Assembly (NCBI RefSeq): GCF_003633895.1
Contig: NZ_RBID01000011.1
Coordinates: 248,001-312,000, forward strand
DNA: 64,000 nucleotides
DNA from: Vogesella indigofera
GTDB lineage: Bacteria > Pseudomonadota > Gammaproteobacteria > Burkholderiales > Chromobacteriaceae
Reading direction: 5' to 3'
Shown one piece after another: positions 38,718 through 45,778 of this stretch. How positions within the stretch are numbered: the first letter of the stretch is position 1; the number at the start of each line of letters is the position of its first letter. The notes beneath the pieces were generated by a model. The model was given only the letters and a program-made list of their open reading frames with translations. It did not search any database and had not been told where the DNA came from. Position numbers and translations under genes: made by a program.

Positions 38718-39749
38718 TCAGCGCTGGCCCTCGAAGCCGCGCAGCACATTCACCGCGTTGACGCCGATGTCGTCGACCATGTAGCCGCCCTCCATCACGA
38801 ACAGGGTCGGGCGGCCGATGCTGGCGATGGTCTGGCCGATCTTGAGGAAGTCTTCGCTTTCGAGGCGGAAGTGGCTGATCGGGTCGTCCTTGAAGGTGTC
38901 CACCCCCAGCGAGATCACCACCGCGTCCGGGGCGTAGGCGGCGATGGCGTCGCAGGCGTGGCGCAGTGCCGCGCCGTAGCCGTCCCAGCCGGTGCCGTGC
39001 GGCAGCGGGTAGTTGTGATTGAAGCCCAGCCCGGCGCCGGCGCCGGTTTCGTCCCGATGGCCGAGGAAGTAGGGGTAGGAGTGGCGTGGGTCGCCGTGCA
39101 GCGAGGTGAACATCACGTCGGCGCGGTCATAGAAGATGCTCTGCGTGCCGTTGCCATGGTGGTAGTCCACGTCCAGCACCGCCACCCGTTTGGCGCCGTT
39201 GTCCAGCGCGTGCTGGGCGGCGATGGCGGCATTGTTCAGGTAGCAGTAGCCGCCCATGTACTCGGCGGCGGCGTGGTGGCCGGGCGGGCGGCACAGCGCA
39301 AAGGCGCTGTGTTCGCCCTGCGTCAACGCGGCCATGCCGGTCAGCGCCAGATCGGCGCTGGTCTTCACCGCCTGCCAGGTGCCGGCGGTAATCGCCACAC
39401 CGGCGTCCATCGCGTAAAAGCCCAGCTTGCCGTCGATGTGCACCGGCTCGATATCGCTGCGCAGATCGCGCACCGGCCAGATCAGCGGCAGCGCGTCATG
39501 CTGGCGACCCAGCGCCTGCCATTCGCGCCAGGCCTGCTCCAGAAAACGCACATAGCGCTCGCTGTGCACGCGGGCATAACTGGCGCTGCCGAATTCACGC
39601 GGCGCGATGACCTCGCCGAGGCCAACGGCCTGCACCCGCGCCAGAATGGTGTCGGCGCGGCTTGGCATCTCGAAACAGGGCTTCAGGACGCCGTCCTTGA
39701 GTTCGGTGGCGTGGTGCAGACGATGGGCATTGCTGTAGATGGTAAGCAT
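38718..39749 (-). CDS. Acetylpolyamine amidohydrolase / class II HDAC-family deacetylase
   Basis: A 343-residue zinc deacetylase: CRPPGHHA (catalytic His pair, about 156), GGYCYLNNAAIAA, VLDVDYHHGNGTQSIFY (zinc Asp/His), SLGVDTFKDDPIS (zinc Asp) and MEGGY. The start MLTIYSNAHRLHH matches bacterial acetylpolyamine amidohydrolases, which remove acetyl groups from acetylputrescine or acetylspermidine. ATG 39749 is favoured over an upstream one that adds 11 residues. It is divergent from an Lrp regulator. Confidence 0.88.
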   Translation of the reverse strand: MLTIYSNAHRLHHATELKDGVLKPCFEMPSRADTILARVQAVGLGEVIAPREFGSASYARVHSERYVRFLEQAWREWQALGRQHDALPLIWPVRDLRSDIEPVHIDGKLGFYAMDAGVAITAGTWQAVKTSADLALTGMAALTQGEHSAFALCRPPGHHAAAEYMGGYCYLNNAAIAAQHALDNGAKRVAVLDVDYHHGNGTQSIFYDRADVMFTSLHGDPRHSYPYFLGHRDETGAGAGLGFNHNYPLPHGTGWDGYGAALRHACDAIAAYAPDAVVISLGVDTFKDDPISHFRLESEDFLKIGQTIASIGRPTLFVMEGGYMVDDIGVNAVNVLRGFEGQR

Positions 39750-39872
39750 GACGTGGTGCCGTACAGAGGAAGGTGACGGCAACCAGTATGTGGCGGCGGC
39801 TCGGAATTTACTTTGCTTTAAGCGCCTGCCATTCGCTATCCTGCGATAAGAACAGACTCTCTAAGTGGTAAA

Positions 39873-40352
39873 ATGAGTACGAACAAACCAAAAAATGAAC
39901 TGGATGCCGCAGACCGGACTATTCTGCGCCTGCTGCAGCAGGACGGTACGCTGTCCAATCCCCGGCTGGCGGAGCAGCTGTCGCTGAGCGTGACGCCGTG
40001 CTGGCGGCGGCTGAAGCGGCTGGAAGACGACGGCTATATCAAGGACTATCAGGCCAATCTCGACCGTCGCAAGCTGGGGCTGGACGTGCTGGCTTTCGTG
40101 CAGATCCGCTTCAGCGCGCACGGCGGCAACGAGCCGAACGCGTTCGAGGCGGCGATGTGTGCGCAGCCACAGGTGCTGTCCTGTCACAAAATCACCGGCG
40201 ACGCCGACTACCTGCTGCAGGTGGTGGCCACATCGCTGGACGCCTACAGCGATTTTGTCGAAAACGTGCTGCGCCAGATGCCGGGAGTGGCATCCATCCA
40301 CTCCAGCCTGGCACTGCGCGAGGTGAAGGCCGGCAGCCGCCTGCCGGTGTAG
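39873..40352 (+). CDS. Lrp/AsnC-family transcriptional regulator
   Basis: A 159-residue regulator: helix-turn-helix LSNPRLAEQLSLSVTPCWRRLKRLE (about 27-51) and a RAM domain ending GDADYLLQVVATSLDAY...GVASIHSSLALREVK. Divergent from the acetylpolyamine deacetylase with 123 bp between starts, so it probably controls that gene and itself. A motif-based terminator follows. Confidence 0.9.
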   Translation: MSTNKPKNELDAADRTILRLLQQDGTLSNPRLAEQLSLSVTPCWRRLKRLEDDGYIKDYQANLDRRKLGLDVLAFVQIRFSAHGGNEPNAFEAAMCAQPQVLSCHKITGDADYLLQVVATSLDAYSDFVENVLRQMPGVASIHSSLALREVKAGSRLPV

Positions 40353-40369
40353 CCGCATCAAGCGTGAAA

Positions 40370-40409
40370 AAGGTTGGCCGCAAGCGGAACAGGGCTTGCG
40401 GCCAACCTT
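40370..40409 (+). terminator. Terminator after Lrp gene built from opposed dispersed motifs
   Basis: AAGGTTGGCCGCAAGC (40370-40385) and its perfect complement (40394-40409), loop 8 nt. Confidence 0.75.
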
Positions 40410-40560
40410 GTGGTTTGTGGGGAAGGCGAGGCAGGGCGGCAGGATGGTCAAAGGGGCGGATTGTGCCTATGTGCTGGCATGGCTGCTGTCGGCCAGTTCC
40501 AGTCGCTCATGAACACCGACAAGCAGGGAGATGAATGACCGCAGCAATCGTGAAAGCTGA

Positions 40561-40648
40561 CATTAACGATTAAGCTAACAGGCGAGAAAAAGCGCAGCTT
40601 TTGCGAGTCCCGTGAGCGGAGCGAACGTTGTTGAGCGCATTGTTAGGC
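40561..40648 (-). repeat. attC-like recombination site 1 (distal end of cassette array)
   Basis: On the minus strand it opens with the R-box GCCTAAC (complement of 40642-40648), and inner boxes pair across an 88-bp imperfect inverted repeat that closely resembles the site at 41275-41362. The far core reads GTTAATG, so this is probably the last attC, joined to chromosomal DNA. Integron cassettes are exchanged at the G/TT of this core. Confidence 0.75.
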
Positions 40649-40649
40649 G

Positions 40650-41258
40650 TTAATTCTTAACCCCTGCCCACGCTTCATGCCAGGCTTTGAAGTCAAAATC
40701 ATCGTTGTACATAAACAAAGAAGACACCGTATCGCTTACGAGCTCTTCCATATCGTTGATAACGTCGCCACCCGTTAGAACACCAACAATCGTGCCTCCT
40801 GTGCCAGGACCGGTAGGCTCATGCTTAGACCAATGAAAGGCGAACCGCTCTTGAAGGTAACTGCGAATGTAGTCTGGCGCAGACTTCCCGCCCCAGTGTT
40901 TTTCTGGATAAAACTCGGCGAGACGGAGCCACGCATATTCCAAGAAGTCGATTACGTCGTAACTTGCTTGCCGCATATCTGCTGTTACCCCGGTATCCCA
41001 GCCTTCTTGGGCATTTTCTCGCACTGCTTGATATAGCTTTGGCAATCCCTTTATGAACCGGTAGTGACTAGGATACTCAAGGTATCGACGAGCATAAGTA
41101 TTCGACGTTTCCGGAGCGTCAGAGGGTTGCTCATTTTCTTCCGGACTTTTCAGCGGCGAGATTGGCGCAGTCTTTGGCCGCTGTAGGTACCACCCAATTA
41201 CTACCGCTGCGATAGTAGCAACGGCCCCCATAATTCCGGCAATGAGTGTTGAGTCCAA
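40650..41258 (-). CDS. Cassette C: membrane-anchored hypothetical protein
   Basis: A 202-residue product starting at TTG 41258, with AAAAGG 10 bases upstream. An N-terminal membrane helix (residues 5-24, ending in WYLQRP) is followed by a Pro/Ser/Glu-rich linker and a soluble domain rich in aromatic residues (YARRYLEYPSHYRFIKGLPKL). No known family is recognised. The TAA stop lies one base from the attC R-box. G+C is clearly lower than in the flanking chromosome, as expected for an integron gene cassette. Confidence 0.7.
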   Translation of the reverse strand: MDSTLIAGIMGAVATIAAVVIGWYLQRPKTAPISPLKSPEENEQPSDAPETSNTYARRYLEYPSHYRFIKGLPKLYQAVRENAQEGWDTGVTADMRQASYDVIDFLEYAWLRLAEFYPEKHWGGKSAPDYIRSYLQERFAFHWSKHEPTGPGTGGTIVGVLTGGDVINDMEELVSDTVSSLFMYNDDFDFKAWHEAWAGVKN

Positions 41259-41274
41259 GGTGCGGGTACCTTTT

Positions 41275-41362
41275 GCCTAACGATTAAGCTAACGGGCAGA
41301 CAAAAGTGTAGCTTTTGGCTGTCCAGCGAACGAAGTGAGCGACGTTAAGCACATTGTTAGGC
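41275..41362 (-). repeat. attC-like recombination site 2
   Basis: Complete 88-bp site: consensus boxes GCCTAAC (41275-41281) and GTTAGGC (41356-41362), inner partner boxes AGCTAAC and GTTAAGC five bases inside, and a palindromic middle. The stop codon of cassette B (TAA) lies within the R-box on the minus strand, the classical cassette layout. Confidence 0.88.
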
Positions 41363-41761
41363 ATCACGAATTCGACTCCATTGTTCTTTGTGTTGAGCGA
41401 TTTCACTTTTTACAACCGAAACCTGCCTCTCCTTACGGCTGATACCAAGCTGCTTGGAGTTGCCACGAAGTGTTTGGGCTTCGGCATGTGTAAGGATGTA
41501 GCAATCGGCTGCTCGCTCCCCATGGATTACTACTACAACCAAAAAATCAAAATTGCGTGAGAGTGAGCCTATGGTGTTGTTTGTGCTATTGTTATGCAAC
41601 AAGGTAGATTTGACCTGAATTCTTAATATTTTTCCAGATTTTGTAATTGCAGTTATATCGTAGCTATCTTGATTAATTTTTATTGCTGGGTAGGCTTCAA
41701 TCTCATTCTCAAGGAGACGTGTTAGGGTGAGGTACTCACCGAATTTGCCAATGAATTTCAT
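41357..41761 (-). CDS. Cassette B: PD-(D/E)xK nuclease-like protein
   Basis: A 134-residue protein. GEYLTLTRLLENEI contains Glu9; SYDITAI has Asp35, followed by Gln49-Val-Lys51 in RIQVKST. This spacing matches the E...D...QxK core of small PD-(D/E)xK endonuclease-like cassette proteins (related to group-I-intron endonuclease folds). Catalytic activity is not proven by sequence; such proteins may act in DNA cleavage or anti-mobile-element roles. Low G+C, stop codon inside the attC R-box. Confidence 0.72.
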   Translation of the reverse strand: MKFIGKFGEYLTLTRLLENEIEAYPAIKINQDSYDITAITKSGKILRIQVKSTLLHNNSTNNTIGSLSRNFDFLVVVVIHGERAADCYILTHAEAQTLRGNSKQLGISRKERQVSVVKSEIAQHKEQWSRIRDA

Positions 41762-41782
41762 TTTGTTCTCAATTTTTATAGC

Positions 41783-41854
41783 GTCTAATGCTGGAATTCA
41801 GCGGCGGTCAGACAGCGCAGCTGTCTGACCGTCTGCTGGAGCGATTTGTTAGGT
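41783..41854 (-). repeat. attC-like recombination site 3
   Basis: A 72-bp site of a different subtype. Outer boxes are GTCTAAT (41783-41789, one base from consensus) and GTTAGGT (41848-41854). The central arms GGTCAGACAGC and GCTGTCTGACC pair perfectly. The stop of cassette A overlaps the box on the minus strand. Confidence 0.82.
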
Positions 41855-42253
41855 GCAGGCATTAAAAAAGGCCTCTGCGTTTTTTGCAATTTGTTCTAAC
41901 TGTCCGAATTCGCTAACCAATCCAGCCTCAACACACCATTCTTCGGGTGCCCCTTGCAACCCCCGCAATTCGACTTGAAAGGCAACACTGCCCAATGATG
42001 TGCAGATTGCCGATAGATGAAAGTCTTGTTCGATTGATGCCCAAGAGTGTTGACCTTGCCATGGTTTTTTGAACTCTGCGAGTTCTTGAAAGAATTGGTT
42101 TAGCCCATTGGCGTCTGTATAGGCCCAAATATCGGTTGCGGCGGAGAGTTCAAAACCTTTGAGTTCAACGTGGAAATACTCGTCTCGATGGTGAGAGAAG
42201 ACGAGTTCACGGCGTGATGATGTTGAGCGAATGGATAGCAATGTGGGTTCCAC
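41849..42253 (-). CDS. Cassette A: DUF6228-like protein
   Basis: GTG 42253 gives 134 residues; it lies 8 bp inside the cassette boundary, GTTAGGT on the minus strand (42262-42268). A longer frame to 42382 crosses that boundary and is unlikely. The segment FFQELAEFKKPWQGQHSWASIEQDFHLSA with GQLEQIAKNAEAFF near the end resembles the DUF6228 family of small proteins, function unknown. The TAA stop lies in the attC R-box. Family assignment is from pattern memory only. Confidence 0.6.
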   Translation of the reverse strand: MEPTLLSIRSTSSRRELVFSHHRDEYFHVELKGFELSAATDIWAYTDANGLNQFFQELAEFKKPWQGQHSWASIEQDFHLSAICTSLGSVAFQVELRGLQGAPEEWCVEAGLVSEFGQLEQIAKNAEAFFNACT

Positions 42254-42261
42254 TGAGCAGT

Positions 42262-42611
42262 ACCTAACAGTATTTATCCGGACCGCGACGTCCGTATAAC
42301 ATTTGATATTGAGATGCCATGAATTATCGTGTTCAAACCATTGGGGCGCAAGGACCTTGTCATACCAGAGTCCGTATAACAACCATCAATCAACCGAGCT
42401 ACATGCATGTGCCATGCTTAATTCCAGTGAGGGCGTCTGGAGGTCAGGGACGAATCCTGCATTGGCTGCTTCGGAGACTGAAGCTGACATTATCTAGCCA
42501 CGATTGAGAACGACAGCTCAGGGTCGGTAACGGTCAGCCCTCTTTCTCGGCTTGATGCACACATGAAAAAGCCCGGCCACCAAGGCCGGGCTTGCTGTGG
42601 GTAGCAGCTAG
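42262..42611. other. Start boundary of the cassette array and non-coding flank
   Basis: GTTAGGT on the minus strand (42262-42268) is a consensus core where the first cassette begins. Beyond it, GTTATACGGAC occurs twice (minus strand, near 42296 and 42376), perhaps remnants of an attI or an older cassette. No integrase gene is present. The 12-bp word AAGCTGACATTA at 42481-42492 also occurs at 40555-40566, at the other end of the array. Confidence 0.45.
42566..42593 (-). terminator. Terminator of hsp20
   Basis: AAGCCCGGCC pairs with GGCCGGGCTT around ACCAA, with UUUUU following on the minus strand. Confidence 0.88.
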
Positions 42612-43040
42612 CTATTCCACGATCAGGCGTTTGCCGTTGCCGCTGCTGTGTTTCTTCGGCAGCGTCAGCGTCAGCACGCCGTTTTCGTACTTGGCGCTGG
42701 CGCCGTCACGGTCCAGGTCGGACGGCAGCTGCAGGCTGCGCGACACCATGCCGTAGTAGCGTTCGCTGCGCAGGTTCTGCTCGTCCTTGCTTTGCTTGTC
42801 GAACTGTTTCACTTCGGCCTTGATGGTGAGCTGGGCGCCCTCGATCTCGACGTGGATGTCGTCCTTGGACACGCCGGGCAGCTCGGCCAGCACGGTGAAA
42901 CCGGTGTCGGTTTCCTTGACGTCGAGCTTGATCTGCGATGGCAGCGCATCGCCGTGCAGGGGCTTGATGAAGAAGCCGTGGCCGCTGAAGTCGCGGAACA
43001 GGTCGTCAAACAGGGTGCTGCGGGAAGGAAGCAGGCTCAT
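42612..43040 (-). CDS. Small heat-shock protein, Hsp20/alpha-crystallin family
   Basis: A 142-residue ATP-independent holdase. The alpha-crystallin domain spans about residues 36-130, with LPGVSKDDIHVEIEGAQLTIKAE and the end motif YENGVLTLTLPKK; the C-terminal LIVE is a degenerate IxI-type tail. Binds unfolding proteins in the cytosol. It is next to the cassette array but has native G+C and its own terminator. Confidence 0.93.
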   Translation of the reverse strand: MSLLPSRSTLFDDLFRDFSGHGFFIKPLHGDALPSQIKLDVKETDTGFTVLAELPGVSKDDIHVEIEGAQLTIKAEVKQFDKQSKDEQNLRSERYYGMVSRSLQLPSDLDRDGASAKYENGVLTLTLPKKHSSGNGKRLIVE

Positions 43041-43190
43041 CGTACTCTCCTTGGATAATCATATGCTTAGGGCGGCCGAGGTGGCTGCTCACCCCCGGTA
43101 TAGTGCCCGTTGGCGCAAACGACAAGGAGGGCTGGGCGGCCGGCTTGATCTGGCGCAACAGGCGTCGCCGGCCACGGCAAAACGCGGCAA

Positions 43191-43844
43191 TCAGCCGGGG
43201 CGGCAGCTGAGGCGCAGGTAGCTGCCGGCGGTGCGCAGATCCTGCTCGATGGCGCGGCGTACCGCGTTGGCGTCGCCGGCCTGCAGCGCATCCAGCAGCG
43301 CGTGGTGGGCGTCGTTCATGGTCTTCCACACCGCCAGATCCTGATGCAGCTGGTTGGAGATCGGGCCGACGTGCAGCCATACGGTCTCGATCAGCGACAG
43401 CAGCAGCGGCGAGCCGCTGGCGCGGTACAGTTGCAGGTGGAACAGCTCGTTGGCGTCGAGGTAGCCCTTGATGTCGTCCGCGGCGATGGCGCTGTCCATC
43501 GCGCGGCACAGCTGCAGCAGCTGCTCGCGTTCGCTGGCGGCCAGGCTTTGTGCGCCGCGGAAGGCGGCTTCGCCTTCCAGCAGGATGCGGTTTTGCAGGA
43601 TGTCGTCGAACTGGGTCTCCGTCAGCTGCGGCACCTGCACGCCGCAGTTGGGGATGTTCAGCAGCGCCTTTTCTGCGGCCAACCTTTGCAGCGCGGCGCG
43701 CACCGGCATCTGGCTGACGCCCAGTTCCTCGGCCAGCTGGCGGATCTTCAGCCGCTCGCCCGGCAGCCAGCGTCCCAGCATCAGCCAGTGGCGCAGCGTG
43801 TCGTAGGTCTCGTCTTGCAGGGTGGAGGCGGTGCTGGTTTTCAT
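43191..43844 (-). CDS. GntR-family (FadR/FCD) transcriptional regulator
   Basis: A 217-residue regulator. The winged helix (residues 8-70: LPGERLKIRQLAEELGVSQMPVRAALQRLAAE) is followed by an all-helical FCD ligand domain whose metal-binding His/Asp residues appear in LFHLQLYRASGS and NDAHHALLDAL. Divergent from the PuuA-type synthetase gene. Two ATTTGATCAAAT palindromes in the shared promoter region are the likely operators. A motif copy (TGCGGCCAACCTT, 43674) lies within the gene. Confidence 0.9.
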   Translation of the reverse strand: MKTSTASTLQDETYDTLRHWLMLGRWLPGERLKIRQLAEELGVSQMPVRAALQRLAAEKALLNIPNCGVQVPQLTETQFDDILQNRILLEGEAAFRGAQSLAASEREQLLQLCRAMDSAIAADDIKGYLDANELFHLQLYRASGSPLLLSLIETVWLHVGPISNQLHQDLAVWKTMNDAHHALLDALQAGDANAVRRAIEQDLRTAGSYLRLSCRPG

Positions 43845-44023
43845 GGTGCGCAGTCAGGACAAATTGGCGGCAAGCATAGCAGAAGCCTGCTGTGGGCTGG
43901 GCGCGGGCAGGGCGGTGCGATGGCCTGCGTGGTGGTGATGACCGCCGGTTGCTGGGGTGGCGGTGCCGGCTGGCGATGTGTGCCTGTGGTCGGGTCGCGT
44001 ATGTTGTGGTCGTCGTCGTGGCG

Positions 44024-44038
44024 CAAGGTTGGCCGCAA
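44024..44038. repeat. Dispersed uptake-like motif, single intergenic copy
   Basis: CAAGGTTGGCCGCAA, full match, in the gntR/glutamine-synthetase divergent region. Confidence 0.8.
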
Positions 44039-44069
44039 GGGTGCGGCCATTTTTGTGGTTATTGCAAAT

Positions 44070-44112
44070 ATTTGATCAAATGTTGACATGGATATTTGAT
44101 CAAATTTACGAT
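44070..44112 (+). promoter_or_regulatory. Promoter with two GntR-type operators
   Basis: Two perfect 12-bp palindromes ATTTGATCAAAT lie at 44070-44081 and 44094-44105, 24 bp apart. A -35 TTGACA (44083-44088) and a -10 TACGAT (44107-44112), spacer 18, straddle the second one, so a bound regulator would block polymerase at the synthetase promoter. Confidence 0.7.
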
Positions 44113-44230
44113 GCGCGGCATGAGCTGCGTTTTGCTGCGGCGTCCCGCGCCGTCACGACGATGAGCGAGCCGGGCAAAAACGGTGGGCGACAGGCTACAA
44201 ATAATCGAGACAGTCCACAGGAGAACGACC

Positions 44231-45568
44231 ATGAACGAGCAACTGGCCGCGTTTATACGCGAGCACAACATTCACGAAGTGGAGTGCGTGATACCGGACA
44301 TGACCGGCATGGCGCGCGGCAAGATCGTGCCCAAGGGGCTGTTTCTGGCCGAAGACACCATGAAAATGTCGAAGGCGGTGCTGACCATCACCGTCAACGG
44401 CGAATTCGCCGAGTTCGAGCGCTTTGCCGGCGCCAACGATCCGGACATGGTGTGCCGTCCCGATCCCGCCACCATCCGGCTGGTGCCGTGGGCGATCGAG
44501 CCGGTGGCGGTGGTGATCCACGATTGCGAGGATTTCGACGGCACGCCGGTCGGCATCTCGCCGCGCGCGGTGCTGCGCAAGGTACTGCAACTGTACGAGG
44601 CGCGAGGCTGGCGGCCGGTGGTGGCGCCGGAAATGGAGTTCTACCTGATCCGCCAGAACACCAATCCGCACGAGCCACTGCGGCCGCCGTCCGGCCGTGC
44701 CGGCCGCTCCGAGGTGGGGCGGCAGTCGTTCTCCATCGACGCGGTCAACGATTTCGACCCCTTCTTCCAGGAGCTGTCGGCATTCTGCGAGGCGGCGCAG
44801 CTGAAGGTGGAAACGCTGATCCACGAGGTCGGCGCCTGCCAGATGGAGATCAACTTCAGCCACGGCGACGCGATGGCGCTGGCCGATCAGGTGTTCCTGT
44901 TCAAGCGCGCGGTGCGCGAAACCGCCTACCGTCACAATATCTTCGCCACCTTCATGGCCAAGCCGATGGAAGGCGAGCCGGGCAGCGCGATGCACATCCA
45001 CCAGAGCATCGTGGACTGCGACAGCGGCGCCAACATCTTCTCGAATGCCGATGGCAGCGCCAGCGAGCTGTTCTTCCACCACATCGGCGGCATGCAGCGC
45101 TACCTGCCGCGGGCGATGCCGATGTTCGCGCCGTACGTGAACAGCTACCGCCGCCTCAGCCGCCATACCGCGGCGCCGATCAATGTGCGCTGGGGCTACG
45201 ACAACCGCACCTGCGGCATCCGTATTCCGCCGTCCGGCGCGGTGGCGCGGCGGGTGGAAAACCGCGTGCCCGGCGTCGACGTGAACCCGTATCTGGCGAT
45301 GGCGGCGACGCTGGCTTGTGGTTACCTGGGCATGGTGAACCGGATCGAACCGTCGGCGCCGATGAACGACAGCGCCTACAACCTGGACTACGAACTGCCG
45401 CGCAGCCTGGAAGACGCGGTGGAGCTGATGCAGGACTGCCCGGAGCTGGCGGCGATCCTGGGCGAGGAGTTCGTGCAGGCATTCTGCGCGGTGAAGGAAA
45501 AGGAGTTCGAGACCTTCAACCGCGCCATCACCGCCTGGGAGCGCGAACACCTGCAGCTGCACGTGTAA
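44231..45568 (+). CDS. Glutamine-synthetase-family ligase, PuuA-like (gamma-glutamylpolyamine synthetase)
   Basis: A 445-residue ATP-dependent ligase. The beta-grasp N-terminus (VECVIPDMTGMARGKIVP) and catalytic blocks APEMEFYLI, EVGACQMEINFSHGDA, AMHIHQS and NRTCGIRIPP are those of the glutamine synthetase fold. Length and pattern match PuuA-type enzymes, which join glutamate to putrescine or similar amines rather than ammonia. AGGAG lies just before ATG 44231. Probably an operon with the class III aminotransferase downstream, under the divergent GntR regulator. Confidence 0.85.
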   Translation: MNEQLAAFIREHNIHEVECVIPDMTGMARGKIVPKGLFLAEDTMKMSKAVLTITVNGEFAEFERFAGANDPDMVCRPDPATIRLVPWAIEPVAVVIHDCEDFDGTPVGISPRAVLRKVLQLYEARGWRPVVAPEMEFYLIRQNTNPHEPLRPPSGRAGRSEVGRQSFSIDAVNDFDPFFQELSAFCEAAQLKVETLIHEVGACQMEINFSHGDAMALADQVFLFKRAVRETAYRHNIFATFMAKPMEGEPGSAMHIHQSIVDCDSGANIFSNADGSASELFFHHIGGMQRYLPRAMPMFAPYVNSYRRLSRHTAAPINVRWGYDNRTCGIRIPPSGAVARRVENRVPGVDVNPYLAMAATLACGYLGMVNRIEPSAPMNDSAYNLDYELPRSLEDAVELMQDCPELAAILGEEFVQAFCAVKEKEFETFNRAITAWEREHLQLHV

Positions 45569-45724
45569 GCGCTTGCTGACGATCTGCGGCGCGGCGGCGT
45601 CTACGTTCGATATGGGCGTGCGCATTGGCGACTGCTCAGCGGCGCCACCATAGGTTTTCGCCTGGTCTCGCGCTGGCTCGCGAGAGCGTCAACCGCGGCT
45701 CCGCGCGGCACCGGATGAACTCAC
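45569..45724. repeat. Possible degraded MITE-like remnant
   Basis: 45653-45688 (TTTTCGCCTGGTCTCGC...GCTCGCGAGAGC) resembles an interior block of the MITE-like family (GTTTTTGCCTTGTCTCGC...AGCTCGCGAGAC at 5722-5753), but recognisable ends are missing. No gene here. Confidence 0.35.
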
Positions 45725-45752
45725 GGCTTGCGGCCAACGTTGGCCGCAAGCC
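45725..45752. repeat. 28-bp perfect palindrome of the dispersed motif
   Basis: GGCTTGCGGCCAAC followed by its exact complement; two motif copies fused via AACGTT. It lies 27 bp before the aminotransferase start, so a transcript hairpin would stand between the two genes of the operon. Confidence 0.8.
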
Positions 45753-45778
45753 AATAAAGACACTACGAAGGAGACCCC

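Noticed and set aside
42254-42382. Upstream extension of cassette A reading frame
   Set aside because: It crosses the GTTAGGT cassette boundary; an internal GTG just inside the cassette is more likely.
42303-42507. Small plus-strand frames beside the cassette array
   Set aside because: No ribosome-binding site, different frames compete, and the region looks like array flank.
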